The translations under genes and the position numbers were made by a program. Under the pieces are notes generated by a model, which saw nothing but the letters and a program-made list of their open reading frames with translations, was not told the origin of the DNA and did no database searches. 64,000 bases of DNA from Corynebacterium sp. MSK297 (GTDB lineage: Bacteria > Actinomycetota > Actinomycetes > Mycobacteriales > Mycobacteriaceae), in NCBI RefSeq assembly GCF_030232885.1, contig NZ_JASPGD010000010.1:19138-83137 (forward strand), in the 5' to 3' direction. Shown one piece after another: positions 54,644 to 62,574 of this stretch. Numbering within the stretch: position 1 is the first letter of the stretch; the number at the start of each line of letters is the position of its first letter.

Positions 54644-55516
54644 TTAAGCTTTCACGCCGCCAGCAGTCAGACCGGAGACGATGCGGTGCTGGAATACCAA
54701 CACCATGACGATCAACGGAATGGTGACCAAAGCTCCCGCAGCCATGGTGGCGGCATACGGGTATTCGAACGCCGACGGGCCGGAAAAACGGGCAATGGCG
54801 ACGGTCACCGGCTCGGTTGCTCGGTTGGACAGCTGGCGTGCCAGCATGAACTCATTCCACGTGGTGATAAACGCGATGATCGCAGTGGTAAACAACGCTG
54901 GGGCCGCCAGCGGCAGCAAAACCAACCGGAAGGCTTGCCCGCGTGATGCGCCGTCGACGCGCGCGGCTTCTTCCAATTCCCACGGCAGTTGCCGGAAAAA
55001 CGACACCAGGGTGTACACGGTCAGTGGGAGGGCGAAAGAAATATTTGGGATGATCATCGCCCGGTAGGTGCCGATCCATTCTAGGTCACCGAAAAGCTGA
55101 AATAGTGGGGTAACCAGAGCGATCGCCGGGAACATGGACGCAGCCAGGATCAAGCCAGTGATAAATCCTTTGCCCGGAAACTCCAGGCGCGCAATGGCAT
55201 AGGCAGTAAACACGCCGACAGCGACAGCCAGGCCGGTCGTCGCCAAGGAAATCAACAGCGAGTTAAAAATCGCGCCCACAAAGTCGTTGCCCTTGTCCGT
55301 CGCCAAGGCATCGGCGAAGTTATCCAGGGTGACGTGCGTAGGCCACGGGGTGGTATCGAAGGTGTGGTCAGAATCGCGCAGTGCGGTGACCACCATCCAA
55401 TAAAACGGCGCCAAGCCCCAGAAGATGATGAACGCCAGGCCCAGGTAGTGCCAAAGCTGCGCAGGCCGACGGCCTGAGCGCGTGCGTGGAGCTGCCGTAG
55501 TGTGCGTCGTGCTCAT
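54644..55516 (-). CDS. tusG: sugar (trehalose) ABC transporter permease, MalG type
   Basis: 290 residues, six membrane segments. The ATPase-contact EAA loop is EEAARVDGASRGQAFRLVLLPLAAPAL near residue 182, the class signature of MalG-like permeases. It starts 1 nt after the first permease. By order and family it fits TusG of the mycolate-recycling trehalose importer; the exact sugar is inferred from the neighbouring treS and from C. glutamicum. Confidence 0.85.
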   Translation of the reverse strand: MSTTHTTAAPRTRSGRRPAQLWHYLGLAFIIFWGLAPFYWMVVTALRDSDHTFDTTPWPTHVTLDNFADALATDKGNDFVGAIFNSLLISLATTGLAVAVGVFTAYAIARLEFPGKGFITGLILAASMFPAIALVTPLFQLFGDLEWIGTYRAMIIPNISFALPLTVYTLVSFFRQLPWELEEAARVDGASRGQAFRLVLLPLAAPALFTTAIIAFITTWNEFMLARQLSNRATEPVTVAIARFSGPSAFEYPYAATMAAGALVTIPLIVMVLVFQHRIVSGLTAGGVKA

Positions 55517-56488
55517 TTAGGACACCTCCTGCGGTGTTGTACTGCGCTTGCTGCCGGACACATTCGCACCCAAAAAGCGGATCATGAAAAACGCCACGGC
55601 GAAGATCAGCAGGAAGATCAGTGTGGAAAGGGCAGAAGCGGAATTGAAATTGCCCTGCCGCATATCTTCGACGACCAACTGTGAGATCACCGCTGTCGGT
55701 GAGTTGGAAGATCCAGAAATCATGATCACCGGCAAGTCATACATGCGCAGCGCATCGAGGGTGCGGAACAAGATCGCCACCATTAACGCCGGTTTGACCA
55801 GCGGCAACGTGATACGGACAAAGCGCTGGATGCGGCTTGCGCCGTCCACCTTGGCGGCATCGTAGACTTCCTCCGGGATCATCTGTAAGCCAGCGAGGAT
55901 CAGCAAAGCCATAAACGGCGAAGTTTTCCACACATCGGCGATGATCACCGCAAATCGCGCAGCCCACGGGTCTGTGGTCCAGTGAATATTGGCGTCCAGC
56001 AGCGAGTTCACGATGCCGTGATCGGCAAACATGAACTGCCACAGCTTGGCCGTCACCGCCGTCGGAATCGCCCACGGGATCAGCACCGCAGCGCGCACCA
56101 GACCGCGGCCACGGTATTTCCCATTCATGATTAACGCCATGGCCATACCCAGAATGATTTCCAGGCCGACGGTCACGACGGTGAAAAACAGCGTGATGCC
56201 CACCGCCGGCCAGAAATCCGTCGCCAGAGAGCCCGGCGGGCAGGTGATCGCGGTGCCATCAGAGCCCATGCACCGGCTGTTGACCCAATACAGATAATTA
56301 TCCAGGCCGACAAAACCGCCTTCGGTAAACAACCCCGTTTCGGGGTCGAGTTGGCGGTTTCCTTGAAACGACAAGAAGATCGCACGCACCACCGGATAAC
56401 CAATCACGATGGCGAGCACGATCAACGCTGGGGCAATGAGCCAACCAGCCTGCCGAAGTTGTGAACTCCAGGTAGTGCGTGCAGGCAT
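55517..56488 (-). CDS. tusF: sugar (trehalose) ABC transporter permease, MalF type
   Basis: 323 residues, about seven membrane segments. The EAA loop is PEEVYDAAKVDGASRIQRFVRITLPLVKPAL near residue 210; a periplasmic loop with NSRCMGSDGTAITCPPGSLA carries two Cys that may form a disulphide. It follows the binding protein by 1 nt and precedes the MalG-type permease, so all are one operon. Confidence 0.86.
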   Translation of the reverse strand: MPARTTWSSQLRQAGWLIAPALIVLAIVIGYPVVRAIFLSFQGNRQLDPETGLFTEGGFVGLDNYLYWVNSRCMGSDGTAITCPPGSLATDFWPAVGITLFFTVVTVGLEIILGMAMALIMNGKYRGRGLVRAAVLIPWAIPTAVTAKLWQFMFADHGIVNSLLDANIHWTTDPWAARFAVIIADVWKTSPFMALLILAGLQMIPEEVYDAAKVDGASRIQRFVRITLPLVKPALMVAILFRTLDALRMYDLPVIMISGSSNSPTAVISQLVVEDMRQGNFNSASALSTLIFLLIFAVAFFMIRFLGANVSGSKRSTTPQEVS

Positions 56489-56489
56489 A

Positions 56490-57839
56490 TTAGTTAGAGG
56501 CAGCCTCGATAGCTTTCTTCATGTCCGCAACAGCCTCATCGACTGGCTTGTCGCCCTGCAATGCCGCATATGCGTTGTCCTGGATGGCCTTCGAGATCGC
56601 CTCGTAGAATGGTGAGACCGGACGTGGAGCGGCGTTTTCCAGGGATTCTTTCAGTGCTGGCAGGTACGGGAACTGCTCGATCAAGGATTCATCTTCGTAG
56701 ATGGACGCCAGTACTGGTGGGAAGGAGTTTTCCGCGAACGAGGTCTGGTTTTCCTCGTTGATGATGAACTTCATGAAGTCCAGCGCAGTTTTCTTGTGCT
56801 CAGAATTGACGTTGATGCCGTTGTTGTAACCACCCAGGGTGGAGACTCCGACGCCATCCTTGCCGACGAGCGGGGAGACCTCGAACTTGCCAGAAGTTGC
56901 GTCTGCTTCTTCAGCGTTGGTGTACATATATGGCCAGTTGATGGCATAGGCGGTTTCGCCGCCGGTGAATGCCAGGTTGGTTTCTTCTTCGGTAGCAGAC
57001 AGTGACGACGAGGAGATGGTGCCGTCTTCGAAGGCATCAACCAGTGCTTGCAGGCCAGCTTCGGCTTCGGCGCTATCTACGGTGACTTCGTCGCCGTCCA
57101 GCACGGAACCGCCCCAGCCTTCGATAAAGCCAATGGTGTTGACGGTCAAGCCCTCGTACTGCTTCAACTGCAGAGTCAGGCACTCGACGGCGTCATCCAG
57201 ATCTGCACAGGACTGTGCCAGGTCATCGAAGTTTTCCGGCGCGGAATCAACCAATTCGGTGTTGCGGAACAATAGCTGGCCGTTGGTGTTTTGCGGCAAT
57301 GCGTACAGGGTGTCGCGGTAGGTCGCGGATTCCACGGTGGCATCCAGCAGGTCCGAGGTATCAACTTCGTAGTCGCCCTCGAGTGGCTCCAGCCACTGGT
57401 TTGCTGCGAAATCGGCAGTCCAAACGACGTCCAGTGCCATAACGTCATAGTCCGAGTTACCGGCCTGCAGCGATTGCACGAGGGTTTCGCGCTGGTCATT
57501 GGCCTCGCCTGCGAGCTCTTCGAGCGTGACTTGCTCGTCGGGGTGCTCTTCGTTCCACTTTTCGATAATCGGGGTGATCTTATCGGTGTCGTTTCGGCCC
57601 ATGGCGAAGGTGATCGGGCCGCGGCCTTCTTCACTCGAACTGGATTTCTCGGCGGTGGATTCTGCCGAATCTGCCGAGGAATCAGAGCCAGAACCAGCGC
57701 TGTCTGCTGAATCTTCCGAAGAACAGGCGGCAAGTACCAGGGAGGAAGCAAAGACGGTGGCAGCAACTTTGCCGGTGCGTCCGGTGGCCAGGGAACGCAT
57801 GGACGGCAGAGTCCTGGTCTTGAGTGGCTTGGAGATCAT
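56490..57839 (-). CDS. tusE: sugar (trehalose) ABC transporter substrate-binding lipoprotein
   Basis: 449 residues from ATG 57839 (AAAGGTG upstream). The signal peptide ends in the lipobox LAAC, followed by a Ser/Asp/Glu-rich linker of about 35 residues and the binding fold (class I/MalE-like): IIEKWNEEHPDEQVTLEELAGEAND, VMALDVVWTADFAANQWLEPL, FTGGETAYAINWPYM and PVSPFYEAISKAIQDNAYAA. It should capture trehalose outside the membrane for TusFG. It carries one CTTGCCGACG copy (56859), read as Val-Gly-Lys. Confidence 0.87.
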   Translation of the reverse strand: MISKPLKTRTLPSMRSLATGRTGKVAATVFASSLVLAACSSEDSADSAGSGSDSSADSAESTAEKSSSSEEGRGPITFAMGRNDTDKITPIIEKWNEEHPDEQVTLEELAGEANDQRETLVQSLQAGNSDYDVMALDVVWTADFAANQWLEPLEGDYEVDTSDLLDATVESATYRDTLYALPQNTNGQLLFRNTELVDSAPENFDDLAQSCADLDDAVECLTLQLKQYEGLTVNTIGFIEGWGGSVLDGDEVTVDSAEAEAGLQALVDAFEDGTISSSSLSATEEETNLAFTGGETAYAINWPYMYTNAEEADATSGKFEVSPLVGKDGVGVSTLGGYNNGINVNSEHKKTALDFMKFIINEENQTSFAENSFPPVLASIYEDESLIEQFPYLPALKESLENAAPRPVSPFYEAISKAIQDNAYAALQGDKPVDEAVADMKKAIEAASN

Positions 57840-58001
57840 GGGCGAGGCACCTTTCTGGTCGGGAGTGTGTGACTTGCTGCGCGAATCACTTGCGAGTGGC
57901 GGTGTGCACACAGGTGTTGTCTAACTTTAAAATGAATCCACAGTATTGCGCGCTGAAATCTGGAAATTCACCCCCAATATAGGGAACGTTGGAGGTGGAA
58001 A

Positions 58002-59129
58002 TTACTCGTTGTGTCCGCTGTCGTTGTGAGTACTGGCAGAGTTTCCGCTGACAGCACGGCCGGTTTCGGTATCGAAACGGTGGGCACTGGCAGGATCGAA
58101 AGACAACGTCACTGTCTGGCCACGCCGGGGGTGCGTATCGGCGTGCCAGCGAGCCACGAAGCGGTGGGGATTGCCGACGAGGTAAATATAGGATTCCGCG
58201 CCTAGTTCTTCGACAATGTCGATGGTTCCGCGCACCGTGGCGTGGGAGGCGGGAATTGCGGGGGTGTTCGAGGCTCCAGAGGGTTGCTGGCTGGTGTCGT
58301 CGACAGGGTCGATGTGGACCTGCATATGCTCGGGGCGTACGCCAAAATGAATGTCAGCAGCATCCGCATCGTCGTCGGCAAGCACAGTGCTGGCCGGGAA
58401 GATATTCATCGCTGGGGAACCGATGAAACCGGCGACAAACTCGTTGGCTGGGTGGTCATAAAGCTCACGTGGCGGGGCAACTTGCTGCAACAGGCCATCT
58501 TTGAGCACCGCTACGCGATCACCCATGGTCATTGCTTCGACCTGGTCGTGGGTGACATATACCGTCGTGGTGCCCAGACGCTGTTGTAATACGGCCAGCT
58601 CGGAACGCGTTTGCACGCGCAGTTTCGCATCCAGGTTGGACAGCGGCTCGTCCATCAAGAATGCTTGCGGTTCGCGCACGATCGCCCGTCCCATGGCCAC
58701 GCGCTGACGCTGACCACCGGAAAGTTCTTTCGGTTTGCGCTTGAGAAACTCCGTCAGCCCCAGGGTTTCCGCGGCTGCTGCAACCTTTTTCGCGATCTCA
58801 GCTTTGGGCACTTTCGCAAGTTTCAACGCGAAACCCATGTTCTGCTCGACGGTCAGGTGCGGGTACAACGCATAGTTTTGGAATACCATCGCGATATCAC
58901 GCTCACCCGGTTCGGTACCGGTGACGTCTTTGTCTCCGATGAAAATGTGTCCGGAGCTGATATCTTCCAGCCCGGCGAGTGCGCGCAGCGTAGTGGACTT
59001 GCCGCAACCAGAGGGGCCGACCAGCACCAAGAATTCGCCGTCGGCAATCTCAAGATCCAGCTCGGACACCGACGGTGCCGCCGCGCCGGGATACTGAATA
59101 GTGACCGACTCAAACCTGACTTTTGCCAT
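58002..59129 (-). CDS. tusK: sugar ABC transporter ATP-binding protein, MsiK/UgpC type
   Basis: 375 residues. Walker A GPSGCGKSTTLRA near 37, signature LSGGQRQRVAMGRA near 135, Walker B AFLMDEPLSNLD near 155, and the switch His in VTHDQVEAMTMG. The last 130 residues are the TOBE/MRP regulatory domain typical of the family (HFGVRPEHMQVH). It powers the TusEFG importer. It is separated from tusE by 162 nt, so it may have its own promoter; TACATT ends 7 nt before its ATG (59129), as for birA on the other strand. It carries one CTTGCCGACG copy. Confidence 0.9.
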   Translation of the reverse strand: MAKVRFESVTIQYPGAAAPSVSELDLEIADGEFLVLVGPSGCGKSTTLRALAGLEDISSGHIFIGDKDVTGTEPGERDIAMVFQNYALYPHLTVEQNMGFALKLAKVPKAEIAKKVAAAAETLGLTEFLKRKPKELSGGQRQRVAMGRAIVREPQAFLMDEPLSNLDAKLRVQTRSELAVLQQRLGTTTVYVTHDQVEAMTMGDRVAVLKDGLLQQVAPPRELYDHPANEFVAGFIGSPAMNIFPASTVLADDDADAADIHFGVRPEHMQVHIDPVDDTSQQPSGASNTPAIPASHATVRGTIDIVEELGAESYIYLVGNPHRFVARWHADTHPRRGQTVTLSFDPASAHRFDTETGRAVSGNSASTHNDSGHNE

Positions 59130-59135
59130 GCAAGC

Positions 59136-59154
59136 AATGTAGCACCAGTAGAAT
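59136..59154. promoter_or_regulatory. divergent -10 boxes of tusK and birA
   Basis: TACATT on the minus strand (59141-59136) and TAGAAT on the plus strand (59149-59154) sit in the 32-bp gap between the two starts. They are 7 and 8 nt from their start codons, so both genes should be leaderless and share a tiny promoter region. Confidence 0.6.
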
Positions 59155-59161
59155 ATCGAGC

Positions 59162-59899
59162 ATGAGTTTTGATGCCCACCAGCTTGCCGACGCCCTGGAT
59201 TTCGCGACTGTCTCCTATGCGGAATCCACGGAATCGACGAATACCGATGTGCTTGCCGACGTCGACGCTGGGCCGTGGACCGTGCGCATCACCACGAACC
59301 AAACCGCGGGCAAAGGTCGTCTGGGTCGCGTGTGGGAAGCCCCAGCCGGGGCGAATCTGGCGATGTCGGTGCTGCTGACGCCTATTTCGCTGGACCGCAT
59401 CGGCACGATCCCGCTGGCTGCCGGGCTAGCAGTCGCGGATGCGATTAGCGAAACCCGCCTGAAATGGCCCAATGATGTGCTGTTGAGGGAGAAAAAGCTA
59501 TGCGGAATTTTGGCGGAAGCTGACGCATCGCCGGCAGCTCGCGTGGTCGTTGGTTGGGGCATCAACGTGGCCTTAAACGAGGAGCAATTGCCTGTTCCGC
59601 ATGCCACCAGTTTGCAGATTGCCGGAAAAACGACAGACCACACCCAGATCGCGGCAGATGTGTTGCGCAACTTCCACGAGCGCATGCAGCAATGGCAGGA
59701 TCACGACCCGCAGTTGATGGATGACTACCGCGCGGCCTGTGCCTCAATTGGAGTGCGGGTGCGCCTGCAAACCCATTCGGAAGCCATCGAAGGCACCGTC
59801 GATACTGTTACCGATGATGGGCGCATCAGTATTGACGGCAAGGCGTTTTCTGCTGGCGACGTTTCCCATGTGCGTCGACAAGATGGGAACTATAGCTAA
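59162..59899 (+). CDS. birA: biotin--[acetyl-CoA-carboxylase] ligase
   Basis: 245 residues, class I (no N-terminal DNA-binding domain), so it does not also act as a repressor as in E. coli. The biotinyl-AMP site is TAGKGRLGRVWEAP near residue 56, followed by KWPNDVLLREKKLCGILAEAD and GWGINVALN; a short C-terminal SH3-like domain follows. It attaches biotin to Pyc Lys1106 and AccBC Lys558 encoded in this window. Two CTTGCCGACG copies lie within its first 100 nt. Its stop overlaps the next start (TAATG). Confidence 0.93.
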   Translation: MSFDAHQLADALDFATVSYAESTESTNTDVLADVDAGPWTVRITTNQTAGKGRLGRVWEAPAGANLAMSVLLTPISLDRIGTIPLAAGLAVADAISETRLKWPNDVLLREKKLCGILAEADASPAARVVVGWGINVALNEEQLPVPHATSLQIAGKTTDHTQIAADVLRNFHERMQQWQDHDPQLMDDYRAACASIGVRVRLQTHSEAIEGTVDTVTDDGRISIDGKAFSAGDVSHVRRQDGNYS

Positions 59900-60414
59900 T
59901 GGCGGGCATGGGCACTGGTGGTGGCCGCGGGCTGGCGATCAAATCAGACGAGCAGGTATTGGTGGATATGACTGCACCAACCAGCGCGCTGGTCTTTCCG
60001 TTTTTGGAAGTAATACTGGTTACCGGGGTGGCTTGGATGGGCATTGGTTGGCTGGATAACCCGCATAACCTGCCGGAACTTGCTACTAGTGTGTTTGCTC
60101 CCGTGCTGCTGCACAACAGTGTGGTGACGGTGTGGTTGGTTTTGGTGGTATGGCGATTTGTGTTGCCGTTGCTGCGCAGTCGCAAGCAGCGTTTTATCGT
60201 GACTAACCAGAGGATTCTCGCCCGCCCGGCCAAGCTGACAGCGAAGGTCGATTCCATTCCTTTAGGGCAGGTGTTGGATGTGGCCCGGCGTCGCAAAGGG
60301 ATTTCTTTGGCGGTGCGTGGGTTTTCGTATCCGCTGTATTTCGGTGGAGTTCCGAAGTCGAAAAAAGTAGTCGGGAAAATCCACAACGCTTTGCATCCGA
60401 GCCCATATTTTTAA
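59899..60414 (+). CDS. membrane protein with bacterial PH domain
   Basis: 171 residues. Two membrane segments (about 33-60 and 75-100) precede a short bPH2-like domain: SRKQRFIVTNQRILARPAKL, then DSIPLGQVLDVARRRKGISLAVRG and a tail FGGVPKSKKVVGKIHNALHP. ATG 59899 overlaps the birA stop by 1 nt, so it is translated from the same mRNA. Its role is unknown; the conserved neighbourhood with birA and purK is seen in C. glutamicum as well, as I recall. Confidence 0.75.
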   Translation: MAGMGTGGGRGLAIKSDEQVLVDMTAPTSALVFPFLEVILVTGVAWMGIGWLDNPHNLPELATSVFAPVLLHNSVVTVWLVLVVWRFVLPLLRSRKQRFIVTNQRILARPAKLTAKVDSIPLGQVLDVARRRKGISLAVRGFSYPLYFGGVPKSKKVVGKIHNALHPSPYF

Positions 60415-60485
60415 CTCGCAGCGTGCAGCAGCCTGAAACAGCGATGGTTTCCGGCTTAGTGCGAGCCCGGTTACAATGAGTTTTT

Positions 60486-61766
60486 GTGACTAAGCCATCT
60501 GAGACTAAGCCGTCCGAGACATCTGAGACAGAACAATCCAACTCCGCTGCAGTTGCACGCCCGGCGCCGACTCCTGCTGCTGATCTTCCGGTAGTCGCAG
60601 TCGTCGGCGATGGGCAGTTGGCACGCATGATGGCCCCGGCGGCCAGCGAATTGGGGCAATCGCTGCGCGTTTTGGCTGGCAAGCCGGATTCTTCGGCGGC
60701 CCAGGTTACCAGTGATGTGTACATCGGCGATTACCGTAATCTGGATGATTTACGTGCTGTTGCCGCTGGTGCTGATGCCGTCACCTTTGATCATGAGCAC
60801 GTGCCGCTAGAGCACCTACGCACCCTCCAAGCGGAAGGTGTGAACATTCAGCCAGGCCCTGATGCTTTGGAAAACGCGCAGGACAAACTGGTGATGCGCC
60901 GCAATCTGGATAGCCTCGGTGTGCCGGTGCCAGCATTTGCACCGATCACCGATTCTGCGACCGCCCGTGCGTTCTGGGAGGAGCACGACGGTAAGGTCTG
61001 CTTGAAAGCCTGCCGTGGCGGATACGACGGCAAAGGGGTCTGGTTCCCGGAATCGATGGCACACTTGGACGCTCTTGTCGACGAACTACTGGCAGAAAAC
61101 GTCGAATTACTGGCAGAAACCAAGGTGGATTTTGTCAGTGAGCTTTCAGCAATGGTTGCGCGTGCGCCATCTGGCCAGCTGCAGACCTGGCCAGTGGTGG
61201 AATCGGTTCAGGCCGGGGGAGTGTGCGCCGAAGCCGTTGCCCCCGCGCCGGGGCTGCCGGAATCTCTGCGCACTGAAGCCGAACAACTGGCTGTGACCGT
61301 TGCCGAGCACCTGGATGTAACCGGTGTTTTGGCAGTCGAATTGTTCCATTATGTTGATGAATCAGGTACCGACCGGTTGAGCGTCAACGAGTTGGCGATG
61401 CGTCCGCACAACACGGGGCACTGGAGCCAAGATGGGTGCGTGACGTCGCAGTTTGAGCAGCACTTGCGGGCGGTGCTGGACTATCCGCTTGGTGCTGCGG
61501 AGACTACGGAGCCGGTGACCGTGATGGCGAATGTCCTGGGCGGCGAGGCTGATCCGGAGATGCCGATGCGCGAACGTGTGCGTGCAGTCTGGCAGCGTTT
61601 CCCGCAGGCTAAGGTGCATTTGTATGGCAAGGATTACCGTCCGGGCCGCAAGATGGGGCACGTGAACATTAGCGGAGGGGCTGACGTTGCGGAAGTACGT
61701 CGGCAAGCCAGATTGACCGCGAATTTCGTGGTTAATGCCTGGTGGGACGATGGCTACACCGGCTAG
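60486..61766 (+). CDS. purK: N5-carboxyaminoimidazole ribonucleotide synthase
   Basis: 426 residues. An N-terminal Thr/Glu/Ala-rich extension of about 35 residues precedes the ATP-grasp fold: VVGDGQLARMMAPAASELGQ, TFDHEHVPLEHLRTL, CLKACRGGYDGKG and NELAMRPHNTGHWSQDGC near 318. It makes N5-CAIR from AIR, ATP and bicarbonate. GTG 60486 is 9 nt after TACAAT, so it is likely leaderless. purE follows 149 nt on. It carries one CTTGCCGACG copy. Confidence 0.93.
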   Translation: MTKPSETKPSETSETEQSNSAAVARPAPTPAADLPVVAVVGDGQLARMMAPAASELGQSLRVLAGKPDSSAAQVTSDVYIGDYRNLDDLRAVAAGADAVTFDHEHVPLEHLRTLQAEGVNIQPGPDALENAQDKLVMRRNLDSLGVPVPAFAPITDSATARAFWEEHDGKVCLKACRGGYDGKGVWFPESMAHLDALVDELLAENVELLAETKVDFVSELSAMVARAPSGQLQTWPVVESVQAGGVCAEAVAPAPGLPESLRTEAEQLAVTVAEHLDVTGVLAVELFHYVDESGTDRLSVNELAMRPHNTGHWSQDGCVTSQFEQHLRAVLDYPLGAAETTEPVTVMANVLGGEADPEMPMRERVRAVWQRFPQAKVHLYGKDYRPGRKMGHVNISGGADVAEVRRQARLTANFVVNAWWDDGYTG

Positions 61767-61799
61767 GCTGAATACAGCCAACAGAAACCGCGTACGAAA

Positions 61800-61919
61800 A
61801 TGCTGCTTGCCAGCACAACGAGCATGAGCACAATGCGCATGGACGCAACGAGTATGAGTACCACGCGCATAAGCACAATGCCCAAGAGAACAACGAGCAT
61901 GAGGAGTAATCGGAGATGA
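61800..61919 (+). CDS. possible 39-residue upstream ORF overlapping purE
   Basis: ATG 61800 to TGA 61919 overlaps the purE start (ATGA at 61916-61919). It is made of about three degenerate 30-bp tandem repeats (61813-61902) and would encode a Met/Thr/Ser-rich repeat peptide. The ribosome site is weak (GAAA only), so translation is uncertain. The purE start has its own AGGAG 15 nt and CGGAG 3 nt upstream. Confidence 0.35.
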   Translation: MLLASTTSMSTMRMDATSMSTTRISTMPKRTTSMRSNRR

Positions 61920-62452
61920 GCCAGGAAACCACACAGAATACCCCCGCGATTGGGCTGATCATGGGCTCGGATTCTGATTGGGACACCGTCAAGCCTGCCG
62001 TAGAAGTATTCGCGGAATTCGGGGTGCCATTTGAAGTCGGCGTGGTTTCGGCTCACCGGACCCCGGAAAAGATGTTGGAGTATGCGAAACAAGCACACCA
62101 ACGGGGTGTGAAGTGCATCCTGGCGTGCGCAGGCGGTGCCGCTCATTTGCCGGGCATGGTGGCCGCGGCCACTCCGCTTCCCGTGATCGGGATTCCTCGG
62201 GCACTAAAAAACCTGGATGGGCTGGACTCTTTGCTGTCTATCGTGCAGATGCCAGCGGGAGTGCCGGTGGCTACGGTCTCGATTGATGGGGCGAAAAACG
62301 CCGGGCTTTTGGCAGTGCGTATTTTGTCGGCGGGGCAGCCAGAGCTGGTCGACGCCATGGTGAAATATCAGGAGTCCATGGCCGAGGACGTCGAAAACAA
62401 AGATCAGCGTTTGCGCGAGAAACTCGAAAGCATGGCCGAAAAAGAAGCCTAG
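61916..62452 (+). CDS. purE: N5-carboxyaminoimidazole ribonucleotide mutase
   Basis: 178 residues. Class I PurE motifs: [16 protein letters not shown] near residue 13, [18 protein letters not shown] near 41, and [21 protein letters not shown] near 69. It isomerises N5-CAIR to CAIR in purine synthesis together with purK. The last 20 residues are Glu/Lys-rich. Confidence 0.95.
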   Translation: MSQETTQNTPAIGLIMGSDSDWDTVKPAVEVFAEFGVPFEVGVVSAHRTPEKMLEYAKQAHQRGVKCILACAGGAAHLPGMVAAATPLPVIGIPRALKNLDGLDSLLSIVQMPAGVPVATVSIDGAKNAGLLAVRILSAGQPELVDAMVKYQESMAEDVENKDQRLREKLESMAEKEA

Positions 62453-62574
62453 ACGGGCTGAGGCTGCGCGATAGAGTACACGGGATCCTGCAGCGGCCAT
62501 AGCACCCTGAATAAAAATCCCCGGAAAATTGTCTGTGAACTGACAGTGCGCGTGTGATCCGTCATACTGTCGGA

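Larger units (their letters stand above)
8484..61707. repeat. dispersed family of 25 exact CTTGCCGACG 10-mers
   Basis: Plus-strand copies start at 8484, 11376, 13279, 14094, 15068, 24395, 27215, 27260, 30415, 30856, 38670, 41122, 56859, 59183 and 59252. Complement copies (CGTCGGCAAG) start at 14202, 16543, 29290, 31400, 33562, 45149, 46924, 47756, 58373 and 61698. All are in genes. The base before the motif is G in most copies. Eighteen are read as CTT-GCC-GAC (Leu-Ala-Asp). See findings. Confidence 0.85.

Noticed and set aside
8484..61707. Reading the CTTGCCGACG family as Chi- or KOPS-like polar signals
   Set aside because: Copies occur on both strands (15 and 10) without clear polarity in this window; a whole-genome strand analysis would be needed to revive the idea.
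8484..61707. Reading the same family as a protein-level Leu-Ala-Asp motif
   Set aside because: Seven of 25 copies are in other codon phases (Val-Gly-Lys, Leu-Pro-Thr and others), so the DNA word is what is conserved.
61813..61909. His/Glu/Asn-rich frame in the purE leader repeats as a metal-binding peptide
   Set aside because: That frame has a stop upstream and no start codon, so it cannot be translated on its own.
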